Under the pieces are notes generated by a model, which worked only from the letters and a program-made list of their open reading frames with translations, was not told where the DNA came from and made no database searches. A stretch of DNA of 64,000 nt, from the NCBI GenBank assembly GCA_003290165.1, contig QNQO01009139.1, forward strand, positions 37,622-101,621. Reading direction: 5' to 3'. The position numbers were made by a program, and so were the translations under genes. Positions 33,755 to 45,200 of the stretch are shown here, in pieces. The stretch is from Berberis thunbergii (taxonomy: Eukaryota; Streptophyta; Magnoliopsida; Ranunculales; Berberidaceae). Numbering within the stretch: the stretch's first letter is position 1; each line of letters starts with the position of its first letter.

Positions 33755-33806
33755 TCATGGATCTGATTGAGCTTCTTCCAAGCTTTCTTCATTTTGGGGA
33801 GAAAGA
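33755..33806 (-). pseudogene. Possible last exon of a convergent neighbour gene
   Basis: On the minus strand an acceptor (TGTGTATGCAG) at 33807 is followed by a frame reading LSPQNEESLEEAQSDP and a TGA at 33755-33757. It lies about 520 bp beyond the deaminase stop, in opposite orientation. If real, the captured segment included the 3' end of the gene downstream of the deaminase. Weak evidence. Confidence 0.3.
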
Positions 33807-36073
33807 CTGCATACACAATGAAATAAAGTTAGCACATGGTTGTTGAACATGTTTTCAATTATGATACAAAGGGTAAATCTATTATCTACTGGTGTGCCTC
33901 GGTAGTTTCATATTAGTCTATTGTGTACTGCATATATATCTGCTGATTTTCATGACATGTTTTAATGAGTTAGTTAGGTTTATCTTGTACCTTTACCCGA
34001 TAAATGCTTGTCTGGTTGTATTATTATTGTGATTTATGTGCATATACTTTTATTTTAGTACAATTCTGTATATTTGCAAGCACATGAAATCGAAAGGTAA
34101 GTGATCAAGAGATGTGCTTGGGAGGCCACGTGCCATGGTGATGGATGGAGAGACTGAATAGGTGAGTTTTCTTCATTCTTTCTCTTTTACTGTGAGTTTT
34201 CTTATTCTCTGTATTTTGCAAATCCTTGTTTCTTGACTAAATTAGTGATTGTATTTGTGAGGATTTGATGATGGGGTTTGTGAGTTTTGTTGCGAGGAAG
34301 TGTGGTTATGATTTAGATTTTGTTTTGGCGGTGTGATGACCGGTGTTTGTGTGTCCTTGATGATTTTGGATTGGATTCTTAGGCTTGTTATATTGCTTGA
34401 TTTAAATTCCATTTCAAAGGTTTTGGGTGTAAGGTGTAAGTGAAACTCTGAGCCATTTATCTCTTGGGATGAGCAATTCAGTATATTGTATGTATATTGC
34501 TTGTATGGAAATGACGAGTTTCATTTCAGGAAATCCAATTGTGAGATTTTAGACATGTTGAAAATGAGGTTGCCTTATTTGTGGTGTTTTGTGCTGCAAA
34601 CGCTTGATCTCCAATATTTTTGATCTGTTTGAGGTGTGAGATTTTCCTAGCTTGCTGGGTTCATGTTTGGGGTCACCCAAGTTTACCATTTTATTGATTG
34701 GGTGTGACTTTGTTTGGTTGGTGTTTGAATGGTTGATGAATATTAATGCATTGTGATAAATTTGAAGATTTGTATGCATATTGACTTGTTTATGCATTAT
34801 GAAGAATTTGGATATTTGAATCAAGGAGTGGCTTGATTGCCATATTGTTACATCGCATGATTAATGAATATGCTATGTTTTCCCCAAAAATGTGGGTGAA
34901 TAGATTGTGAATCAATTCATGTATGACAAAATGTCATTGTGGAATAATTCTGAATTATGAAAAATAAATGATATTGGTAAACCTTGATTTCTGAAAATAT
35001 AAACCACTTGGACTTTTATCACTTAGAACTACCACATCTCTTTTGTTTGTTATTTCCCCTCTCTTTCTAGAGAAACTAAATGACCAGTGGGTCGTCTTGC
35101 GGAGTTGGGGCACCCATTTCTTACTAGAGAAACTAAAATAACCTTCGGGTTAGTCTTGCGGAAATGTGGTGAGTTTGTATGCCTAAAATAGGCTTTGATA
35201 TTTATCCGTAAAAAATGTGACGTGAGTTTATGCGCATTGATAGCCCAAGGGTGGCTTTTGGTACTCATATAGTTAGGGGTATCCGCGATGCATGCCTGTA
35301 TGTGATGTCCCCATTTAGGCATGGATGACGGAGTAGTTCTCCTTTATATGAGAGAGGCATACGGGCATGTATGTTCGGCACGGAGGTGGTGCGAATGTGG
35401 TATCGTCTAAGTGATCAATCCGTTAAAAAGATGAACCTAATTCAAATAAAAAGAATAAATGACGTTGTATTGTTTCTAATTCTTTTTATGCAGGATGGCA
35501 AATCCACTAATATTTCTGCAGGTCCGACTTGCCATAGTCAACTCCTATAGGGTAAGTACAGGTAAATGCATATTTACATATTAGGATGATGATATGTTTG
35601 CCTCGTTGAGAAACTAAATTCTTTGGACTGTGTTTTCTTGCATCACACCTTTGCCTCGTTGAGGAACTATCTATTGGTGTGATGGTTTGTTGTTTGTGTT
35701 TCGCTTGATGTTTATCACGTGCGATTTTATTGATTTTTGGGATGAAGATTTCTCACACCAGCTATATTGCTGACCCAAGTGAGCTTTTGCTTCTTGGGTA
35801 CATTCCTTTGGGAATGTAGCCGATTAGCTTTTCAGGTTCAGGGACTTTTGAGCAGCGTTACGGGAGTTCCGTTAGTGGGGCTAGCGACATCAGTATTTTC
35901 TGGTTAGAGTTTTATTAAAATTTTTAGTTTGTTCCTATTTTCTAAAATATACTTTTGTCATTGCTGCTAAAATTTTCTGTCGTTATTGAATTTCACGTCT
36001 CGAGTTTTGGGGAAACGGATAATCCTACGTGGATTTTAGGATTTTCGTTTTTCTCGAAAATTTGGGCGTGACA

Positions 36074-36831
36074 GTCATTAACAACCACTCATCTTGTTCT
36101 AACCCTATTTGACGAATCCTCACCTAATTAATCTCCCATCATAATCGCCCTGATTATTGCTGATAACTATACAATCGATCTGATACAACTTCATATGAGG
36201 ATACTTCCATATTTAATGAGAATTATCAATTCATATGTCTTATTTAATTGACGCCGATTCAGACTCATTGCTACTTGAGTTTTAGATAAGATTTTATAAA
36301 ATGGAGGCAATAGTGGCGAGTTGATTACGTTTCACACATGGATAAGAAAGTTGGGTTGCGTTCAGAGAATAAAGGATTGGGTGTGGGCATGGCCTTGAGA
36401 TTTGCACTACTTTTTTTTGTAAGTGGTAAAATAAAAAAGAATGCATTTAAATTTTGTTATCACTAATTTTGAAAATAAGATAAGCATATTTCATTAATAT
36501 GAGTCATAGTTTATGACTAGAAGTATGTCAGTAAAAGTAAAAAGTATGGCTATTTGTAAAATGGTGAAACATAAATATTGTATGTGTGTTATCATCTTGA
36601 GGTGATTTTGAAAAGATTTGTGCTATTGAGGTGTTTGAGTGGGTTTTGAATCAATGTGCAGAGCATGTGCTAGATATTTAGTCATAAAAAATGTGTTGCT
36701 AACCATTTAGAAAAAAATATGTAAGGCACAGGATATACAAGAGGGTATTTGATCATGCGATCAAAAAATTATAACCTAATTTAGAAGATAAGCACAAAAG
36801 ATTCAGTATATGACTTTGTGTGATTATTTGT
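36074..36831. other. AT-rich DNA between two elements
   Basis: No frame, repeat or RNA gene recognised between the LTR end and the Mutator-like element. Confidence 0.4.
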
Positions 36832-37079
36832 AATCGGAAAATGACTTACATGGCCTACTTTTTCACAAAATAGACTATTTAGATACCGTAATTGTTGTAA
36901 TGGTTAATTTGTGCATATTTTTATACTTTTATGACAAACAATGACTATTTTATTAACCTAGGTTAGCCCATAAAGTTATAAGACATATTTACACTTCCTA
37001 AGCAAATAGAAAACCTACATTTATACTTTTTATGACCAACAATGACTCTTTTATTAATGATTTTAATTATGACCAAATT

Positions 37080-37205
37080 AACACATCTGTAAGAATTGCT
37101 CAAGAAGATAGGGACGACTATCCAACACCCAATGAGAATTCTGAAAATATATAGGGACGACTATCCAACATCCAACACCCAATGAGAATTCTAAAAATAT
37201 ATAAG
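37080..37205 (+). repeat. Local tandem duplication inside the Mutator-like element
   Basis: The block GGGACGACTATCCAACA...AATGAGAATTCT is present twice in a row, at about 37110-37146 and 37153-37195, ending in aaaatatata. Confidence 0.7.
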
Positions 37206-38219
37206 ACAAACTCAACAGCCAACACCTTCGACTTCCCTTTTGAGTAAATTAGTCAAACAATAGTGAAAACATGAAACGAACAAACAAACTTATAAACTAA
37301 AACCAATCAACTTACCTGACAAAATATGTAATATGAACTGACTAATTGTCTAGAAAATAGAGATACATTTCGACTCGTGTTCCTAATCTTGATTTTGATG
37401 ATGATACACCTCTGGACTATACTGAAAATCAAAATGAGAATGATGGTAACGACAATTTTCCTGTTTTTCTTTTTACCGAGTTGAATCTTATTGAAGGATC
37501 ATCAAGTATTTGTTCTTTTTTTTATGCTATAAAGATAGATAAGACATCAAATTATAGTTTTGTTCTTATTTTAAGCTCTGCATTTGGTTGCTATCTAATG
37601 ATCCATTGATTTGTATTGCACATTAAATCTGGTTTGATTGGAGAGTGATAAACAATTAAATAACAAAGTCTTCATTATGTACTTCTTGGTACCTTCCACA
37701 ATGAGTGACAAACAATTAAATAACAAAGTCTCCATTTAGTAAATTCCATTGTGAGTGTTTTGTAGACAACACAACCAAACATAGGCGCACTTGGGCTGGA
37801 TTCAGGCGACAAAGAGCAAGGACCAAGCTGACAGAGAATCGAAGAGCATAGATGATTGTGAAAAAGTTGTGTTTGAAGTTGGGTTGGAATCTCCAAATGA
37901 AGAAAACTCCCTTGCAATGGTTCATCTTTTGTCTTTTGTATGGAAAAGGGTCATGGCATTTCTTTGTCCTCACTAGCAGGCATGTGACAAACACATCTAG
38001 GACATGATCTTGGTAACATCCCTTTGCTAACACAAGGGACCACTTGAAATAAACAAACCTATAAGACAATTGTTCAAAGTGCATTACTAAAATGATGAGA
38101 AAGTACATGAAAATATTAATGTAGCCATTTGAAGCTAACAAACGGCATAAATAATTGCTCAAACTGCAGTTAAAGAACGAGATAACAGAACACTCAATAA
38201 AATCAAATAGCTCAAGTAC

Positions 38220-40230
38220 AAGTGTTTCGATAGTGGCCATCTTGGCCACATCTACGGAAATGCACGACTTTCTTTGATACTTCAATGCGCTTCTTCTTTG
38301 GATGTATTGGTCATGCACAAGTTGCCGGAGGTTGAATCATTGGTACTTCATCTATTAGAGCTTCATCCACAGTTGACCTCCTATCCCAAGTTTCTATTGG
38401 TAAGATGGAATGCACATAATTTTTCTCTTGTGTTCTCCTTTTATAACAAATATCCACATACTCATATGGATCCATTTCCAACATTTTCATCACAACTCAT
38501 GCATGGATGCAAGGCAAATGACTATGCCACCAATCCACGCAACTACAAGATCTCTTAGATAAATTTTAACCCGATGACTAACTTCCCCACCACAAACCTC
38601 ATACTCACTAGCCGATGCTTGATATAATGTCAAACAACTTCAACATTGAAGTTTAACCTTCATCTCGTGATCAATGCGAGGACTAATTGCGCACTTCCAT
38701 TGCTTTGTTTGACCTTTGCTAATCAAGGTCATCAACTTGATCCTGATGCTGTCAGACAATGCATATATTGGGAACTCCCTTGCTTCCAAGATCCAATTAT
38801 TGAACGTCTCGGCCATGTTTGACGTCATCTGATACCAACGTCTACATGGAAATTTTGTCATAGCCCAATGCTCTGGATGACTATCCTCAAGATACTTGTG
38901 TGTGTTTTTGTGAGATGTTTTTAATGGTTTTCATTATTCCAGTTCCACGTAATCTGTGGACAATCGAGCACATGCAGCCTTCCACAGTGTAATCTTTAAA
39001 TTATCTTTTGAGATTGGACTCAAGTATGTCCCACGTACATAGTCTAAAACATTTTGCTCCGAATGCCTGAAACAATAAGCATGCAACGAGTTACCAAATA
39101 TGTCTTTTACCATACTTTTGATATTCGGATGCATGTCTGAAGTAATAATAATCTCATCTTTTGAATTTAATGCATCCTTGAGGTTTTGGAGAAACCAACT
39201 CCAATCATTGAACGTCTCGCATGCTACAATAGCAAAAATAATTTGATATAATTCATATCTGCATCACATGATTTTGTAGCAAAAAGTGCTTTTTAACTTT
39301 GCCTCCAAGAAAGTCCCATCAATAAATAAAATTGATCGACATCAAACCTTCAAGAGAAGCTCGTAATGCAATAAAACAGTAACAAAACATATCTTCGTTA
39401 ACGGTCACGAATGCCACACTGGCAGGATTAGTATCTCGTATCTTCTAACATAAGAAAGGTAGTTGCCTATAAGAGTCAATAGTAGAACCATGAAGGCATT
39501 CTATAGCCAATTCCTTCCCTCACTAAGCTTGTTTGTATTTCAAGTTCACACTAAATTCATTCTTAAAGTCTTCGACAATTTGTTTGGGTGCATAACTCCG
39601 AGTCCACTGTATTATTTTTTTTCCATAATATTGGAGATTAGTTTTTTCAAGCCCTAAACTTAAAAACAAATTCATCGGCTGCAACGTGCACATGTTGTGG
39701 ATCAAACTTGTATATATTAAATGTGTTATTTACTTTAAATGCCCTCAACTTCCATGGGCAACCATCCACCCCACACTTCGCCTTTACATATGAAACATTA
39801 TTCTTCTCAAATGAGTATTTGAATTTGTGCGCTCATGCAACCTGTAAATCAACGACTCTTGGAAATCTTTGACCAACCTCTTTGATAACATTTCCCCACC
39901 TACTAGACACTAATGAGCCATATGCATTTCTAGCACCAGTAAAGTTGGTAGCGAAATTAGGTATCGTTTGTGATGCATTTGTGGCTAAAGTAGTTGAACT
40001 ACATTTGTATGAGAAAAAAAAATATTAGCAACTGAAATTAGAAAACTAGTTAGTATAAATTGTTCGGGAAAAAATTACTAACCCCATTCCTCCCGGATTT
40101 GAATTTTGTACAAAAGTCAATTTTGTAAGGCTCACAGCTAGTGAACATGATCTACGCCTCGAACATGGATCTGAAATTGAAGGAGAAGACTTGTTACAAC
40201 ATGTAGAAACTGACATGGAGATCTCCCTTA
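38220..40230 (-). pseudogene. MULE transposase, fragmented
   Basis: Minus-strand pieces follow plant MULE transposase order. First is an N-terminal helix region (TRSYAPKQIVEDFKNEF, 39523-39705). The first DDE motif is FIDGTFLEAK near 39300-39340. The second Asp region is SDMHPNIKSMVKDIF followed by HAYCFRH (39000-39150) and LWKAACAR. The SWIM-proximal part is NMAETFNNWILEAREFP (38640-38861). Then come DPYEYVDICYK and a CCHC-like tail RRCGQDGHYRNTC (near 38225-38262), whose first Cys is Phe. Stops and frameshifts separate the pieces. It would have cut and pasted elements with matching inverted ends; now inactive. Confidence 0.85.
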
Positions 40231-41550
40231 ACACATTGACAATGAATATTAATCAAAATACTACTCGAATTCAGAGGCACATAAAGGAAATTCTAATCAT
40301 TGTTTTGGTGGATTCATGGAGTACACACAACTTCCTTGACCTACTATTGTTAAGAAGACAAGGGCACAACTATTGTTTCGGTCTACTTTGTCAATGTGAT
40401 ACTCACCTAATCTACTAAAAATCTTAATATTACTTTGGTTTGATTTAACGTAGATAGTTAATGTAGGAGGGGGAAATGAAATAGACTTTTGCATCACATG
40501 AATTTTTATATCTAATTGTAGCATCTTATGAGGATTAATGAAATAAAATTAGACTGATGAATATTTCTACAAATAATACTTTGTTACCTGGGTTTGCAAA
40601 CTCAAATAACGTGTGAACTAATCATCAATTAGTCTTTCAGAGACCCATGACTTCCATTAGATTAATGGAATACAACATATACTTTTACATCACATAAAAT
40701 AAACTTAATAAATTAGACTAATGATATAAAATAGACTTTTGCATGGCATAAAAATAATTCACAGACATTGTAAAATTTGCAAGGAGTTTTCTATAAAAGA
40801 GATTGGTTGTTAAAATTATATCTCCATACTAAACACCTCAATTTCTTCACAAACATAATAAACAATCACAAAATGGACGTGCATATCACAGTTGAAACTC
40901 AATAAACAAACACAAAATAGACATGCATGTAACAGTTGAAACTCACTAAACAAACTTAAATATAACCACATTCATAAATTGTAACGGTGGAGCACACAAA
41001 ATCTACCCCAGTGCTCTTCTATGATTAGTCATTACATAAATCACCATATAGACCCAATTCTACAATCGTCCGAAAGCATCAACAAGACAAACTGATTAAA
41101 CACACAGATCATTTGCAAATCATATTTGAGGCTGGTGGTGTGGCATCAACAAACTCGCAAATGCATGACACCCACATTAAATCGATTTCAATGAGTATTT
41201 AAGTAGCCAAAGAGAAGATGGAAAAGAGAATTGTAACCTCAAGATGCAAATAGATCAATCAATGAAAATTTTGGGGAAATATGAGAGATTTCGTTTTGGT
41301 TTTCGCGTGTGGAAAAGATTGAAAGAAGAAAAGAAACTTGAGAAAAATAGTAATTGTTAGTTAATTAAGTTCTCTATTTTTTTAGGAAGAGTAAAAATGT
41401 CATATAACCTTATGAGTTAACCTAGGTTAATAAAATAGTTATTATTGGTGATAAAAATATAAAGTAGGCATAAATTAGCCATTATATTAACTACGGTATC
41501 TACATAGTCTATTTTGTGAAAATGTAGGTCTTAAAAGTCATTTTCCGATT

Positions 41551-42123
41551 TATAATTTAGTTATGAATTTATGATTATGGTTGGTAGTTTGATGACTCAT
41601 TATCTCGAGTTTGTATGTGGCTATGGTGTGCGACCCAAGTGGCATGTCATGGTAGACGTGCCTTTATCACGGGTGCCTGAAAAAAATTGTGATCGCGACC
41701 GTGAGGTATATAACTATATAAACCTAATTGGTTAACATTTGATTGATTTCTAATGATTTTAGCCCTAAAGGTTTCCACAGAGGAACTTAAAACCTAAAGA
41801 TTGCCCTGGGGGAGTTCATGGCCAGCACACGCAACCGGGTTAACCAAGGACCCAATGTTCAACCCCTTTATCTATCTCGAGTCCTTCTATAGAGCGAGGG
41901 AAGGAGCGAGGAACCCTAGAATTTTCGATCTATCTCTGTACACGTGGCAGCCAGCAAATGCCCCATCTTAATCTCACCAGATTTATGTACTTCACTCTTT
42001 CAAAGCTTCAATCTTTCTCTTCATTCTAGAAATTTTGGAGGGAGAAAGAAACCCCCGACACTAATTTCACTCAAAGTTGAGCTCCACATACTAACGATTG
42101 GAGCTTGAGACAAGTCGTGAAAG
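41551..42123 (+). promoter_or_regulatory. Upstream region of the GDT1-family gene
   Basis: Contains CACGTGGC (41941-41948), a G-box core often found in light- and plastid-related promoters, 183 bp before the ATG. TATATAA/TATATAAAC-like boxes occur at about 41708-41724, rather far upstream. A pyrimidine-rich stretch at 41990-42030 could be the 5' UTR. The transcription start cannot be fixed by reading. The whole region lies between the MULE end and the gene. Confidence 0.5.
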
Positions 42124-42235
42124 ATGATGCAGTGGAGGGTTCTGAATTCATCAGTTCTCTCAAGGCGGAAACTCCCCTTGTTAACTTTCTTAGATTCATC
42201 TTCATCCATCACTCTATCCACAAGTACAACTTCTT
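42124..42235 (+). CDS. CMT1: CMT1-like exon 1 (start codon, transit peptide)
   Basis: 112 nt. Two adjacent Met codons (42124, 42127); the first was chosen because both are in frame and it is the longest. Encodes MMQWRVLNSSVLSRRKLPLL and a Ser/Thr-rich end. Donor GTAAGT follows at 42236. Ends in phase 1. Confidence 0.78.
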
Positions 42236-45200
42236 GTAAGTAGCTTATTTTGAGCTTTATTTGGGTTCTTGTTGATACCCATGCTGTGAATTGATTTACT
42301 TTGAAATGGGTACTTGTTATATGTGTGCAATTTTGGAAGAACTAGTATTGATTTATGCTTATGAGCCCCACTTGAATAAATTAGTAAAAATAAGTGTATG
42401 TTCTGGATGCAGATTGATCATTGTGGTGATGATTTATGTTGTAAAGGTTGCTTTATTAAGTGTGTGTTTGTTTTTTGTACAGTGTATGTTTAAAATGAAA
42501 TTAAGTAATTTGACAAGCCAGTCAATAGTTAATAATTATGAAGGGAGTATTTTACTTAACAGTTGGAAGTTGTTGAAATGGTTGTGAAGCCGCCAGGTGA
42601 GGTTGTAACAGTTGGAAAAAGTGCTGACATTAGCTTTTGAATGTCATTCATAGTTATACACACAGGGGTTTATGAATCAATTGGCAATGAATGGAAATTG
42701 TTACTTTGACGTGGTCCGACTCCTTCTCCAGTAGTTATTTCAAATTAAATAGAAAATGTTGACCTTATTTACTTAAATAACAGGATAAGTTGATGAAGTT
42801 TTGATTATTTTTGCTAATCATTAAAGCATTTAAGAATTGTGAATGCATTCAGTCATTCCACACACAATCCTCTAAACTTCTGTGTTGACATTTAGTATTA
42901 GTAAGTGCCACTGTATCCTTTTTTGTGATACTTAAGCTTAGGAAACTTAGCTGATTTGGAAAGTATTCATGAGTCACGACTATTGGAAGTGTATACTCTT
43001 ATTATCAAAAGCCATTAGTTCCCTCGAGTTAATAGTGAGATGTTTTCGAAGAACACTCAAATTAATTGTGAGTTTTTCTGCATTTCATATTTCCATGATC
43101 AAAATATCATAATATGTTATCTGAAGATTTAAATATTCTGCAAAGCTTGACATAAGAAGTTCTTGAGCATAACCGTAGAATATTCCTGGTTGAATGCATC
43201 ATGAATTCTTAGTTATATGATTTCCTTTGCATGATTACTTTAGTCCTTCAACTGGTGTTGCGGTGCCAAGAAATTTTTAGCATATGATAGAATGAAAAAT
43301 ACAGTCCATTGCCACTTTAGCAGTTTAACTCCCAAGAAAGTATAGCCCACTTATTTGGAAATATCCCTAAAAATCCTGCTATTTGTTTCAATCTAAAGGC
43401 ACCACATAATAGCATAGGGCAGTTCAACCCTGGAGCTTCATTTCAGCTCACTTAGATGACTCTCTTTGGTCTTCTGCTGCCAAATAAAGATTTACTCTTT
43501 GTGGATGAGTTGAGCTGGACAAAGCCTGCTTAAGTGGATAAATGTGCTGAACTAAGCCAAATTCTCATAATCAAAAGCTCTATAAAATTACAAAGTAATA
43601 AAACTTGTTAAAAGCAAATTGACACATAGCATTTATGATTTAAGAGAAACTATGGGACTCCTGCAAATAAACTACAGTTCCTGTGGTAGGTTCTTAATCG
43701 TGCAAAGCAAAATGTCACCCCAATGACTTTGAAAGAGGTGTTGGGCACTCACGCATGCACTGGCCCACACTAATAGCAACTGCTGTCCCCAATTTAGACA
43801 CCCATGTGGCGAAGCAGGTGTGGGGTTTGATTCAACCGGGCTATTAAGCCCTGCTTCATTGCAGGAGTGATACATGATTCCACTAATGAGTCAACAGCGG
43901 TCACATTTCGTGTTCTCCATATGCTCGCGGCGAGCAACACGCGTCCCAACAAGAGGAACCTGAAGTGTGTAGAAAAAAGCAAATGAAAATAGAAAGCGGC
44001 ATTTCTAGAAATCCCTTGTGGACGTTACACATTTAATTATTTTGGATAGTTATGATTCTTCGGTTCTTCCTTTATTGATTAACTGGATATGGATTCTAGT
44101 CATTTGCATTATTAACATGTAGCAGCCTAGCAGGTGATGGAAAAGGTTCATCTAAGTGATATGTAAAGTACCCTGGTTCAGTGTAATGCATGATATACAC
44201 AGACCATTTTCTGCCAAAGAACAGATTGATTTTCTATGTTGACTCCAAAAGATGTTGTTCCTCCACAGAGTTAAGAGGATAAACCTCAATTAGCTAATTT
44301 GACTAGTAAATGGTTGTGAATTTGTTTCTAGGCACCTCCAGTTCTAGGGATTAATTTTGGGTAATATCATAATAACTTTACTGTGGTAGAAAAATAATTT
44401 TGTTTTCGAAGTGCTGATCTTCACATATGTGAATGGTGCATCTTGTTAAGTGTTTCTTTAAAACTAAATGTAGACTACCCCCCTCCCAAAAAAAAACCCA
44501 CCCACCCACCCACCCACATGCACACCCAATTTATATATATATTATTTATTTTTAAATAATTTTTATTATTTATTATTTTATTATTTTTATCGATTTTATC
44601 TAAATAAATTAAATTAAATTAGTAGCTACTAATACTTAAGACATGGTTCTGAAAACAAGGTTGAGGATTGATTTACATTAATCACCCTCATAACACCTTG
44701 TCCTATATGATTGGTTAGTAGCTAATGTTTTGCTCATTTATAGTGAGATACAGAAGAATAGAAAAATCGAGTGCAGTTTGCGTCAAAGTTGTAGCTCAAG
44801 CATCCAGTATTGGATCTGGGGGATATGAAAGAAGGGAGGACAACAATAGCAGCAAGGACTTCCCTCCTAGTGCAGATTCATCTAAATTGTAAGTTGAACC
44901 AATTGTTTTAAGCATTGAAATCTCAATTATTACAATGTGAAATAAAATTTTTAGACTGCTGCTGTTTTCCAAGTGGAAACACTTGAATGGTAGACATTTT
45001 GTTGAGCTTCATTCTTTGGCTTAACCTAAGTCCATGCAGAACTTGAAAATTGGTACAGAAAATATTAAGTACATATTTGAAGGGTTTGCTTTCCATGTTA
45101 GCTATTGGTTAAAACATACAATAGGATACAGTACCTCGAACTAGTCAGTTAAACATAATAATGTGAGACGGTATGTGATGTCATTTTCAGTTGGGGCATT

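Larger units (their letters stand above)
32305..36073 (+). mobile_element. Rearranged Tekay-type LTR element: LTR start, internal end and 3' LTR
   Basis: Two TGTAACACCCCTA starts occur, at 32305 and 32474. The stretch before the second holds GAATCTCG-GGA-CGAGATTC (32437-32455), the motif that precedes the 3' LTR of the chromovirus at 6657-6714. The simplest reading is a short piece of 5' LTR, then the extreme internal 3' end, then a 3' LTR (32474-36073) that ends in ...AAATTTGGGCGTGACA. The LTR has the family's leader (GGGGGCGAATAGCC, then poly-T), similar to the minus strand of 6560-6580. It encodes no element proteins. No flanking duplication was found (atcac against gtcat). Confidence 0.65.
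32474..36073 (+). repeat. Tekay-type LTR containing captured host-gene DNA
   Basis: TG...CA bounded, about 3.6 kb. Element-like sequence lies at 32474-32690 and from about 34090 to 36073, the latter with repeated CTAGAGAAACTAAA and CTCGTTGAGRAACTA blocks. Between them is dCMP deaminase gene DNA and what looks like its downstream flank. Confidence 0.65.
36832..41550 (-). mobile_element. Mutator-like element with long inverted ends and decayed transposase
   Basis: The left end AATCGGAAAATGACTT (36832) is matched by the reverse complement of the right end (41550). Similarity continues about 175 bp inward, including CACAAAATAGACTAT, GATACCGTA and TTTTATTAACCTAGGTTA. The interior encodes MULE transposase on the minus strand (38220-40230). 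Length about 4.7 kb, typical of an autonomous MULE. No clear 9-bp duplication was found. It ends 574 bp before the start codon of the GDT1-family gene. Confidence 0.82.

Noticed and set aside
36832..41550. A 9-bp target duplication for the second MULE
   Set aside because: Flanking 9-mers (for example attatttgt and tataattta) do not match well under any boundary tried, so none is claimed.
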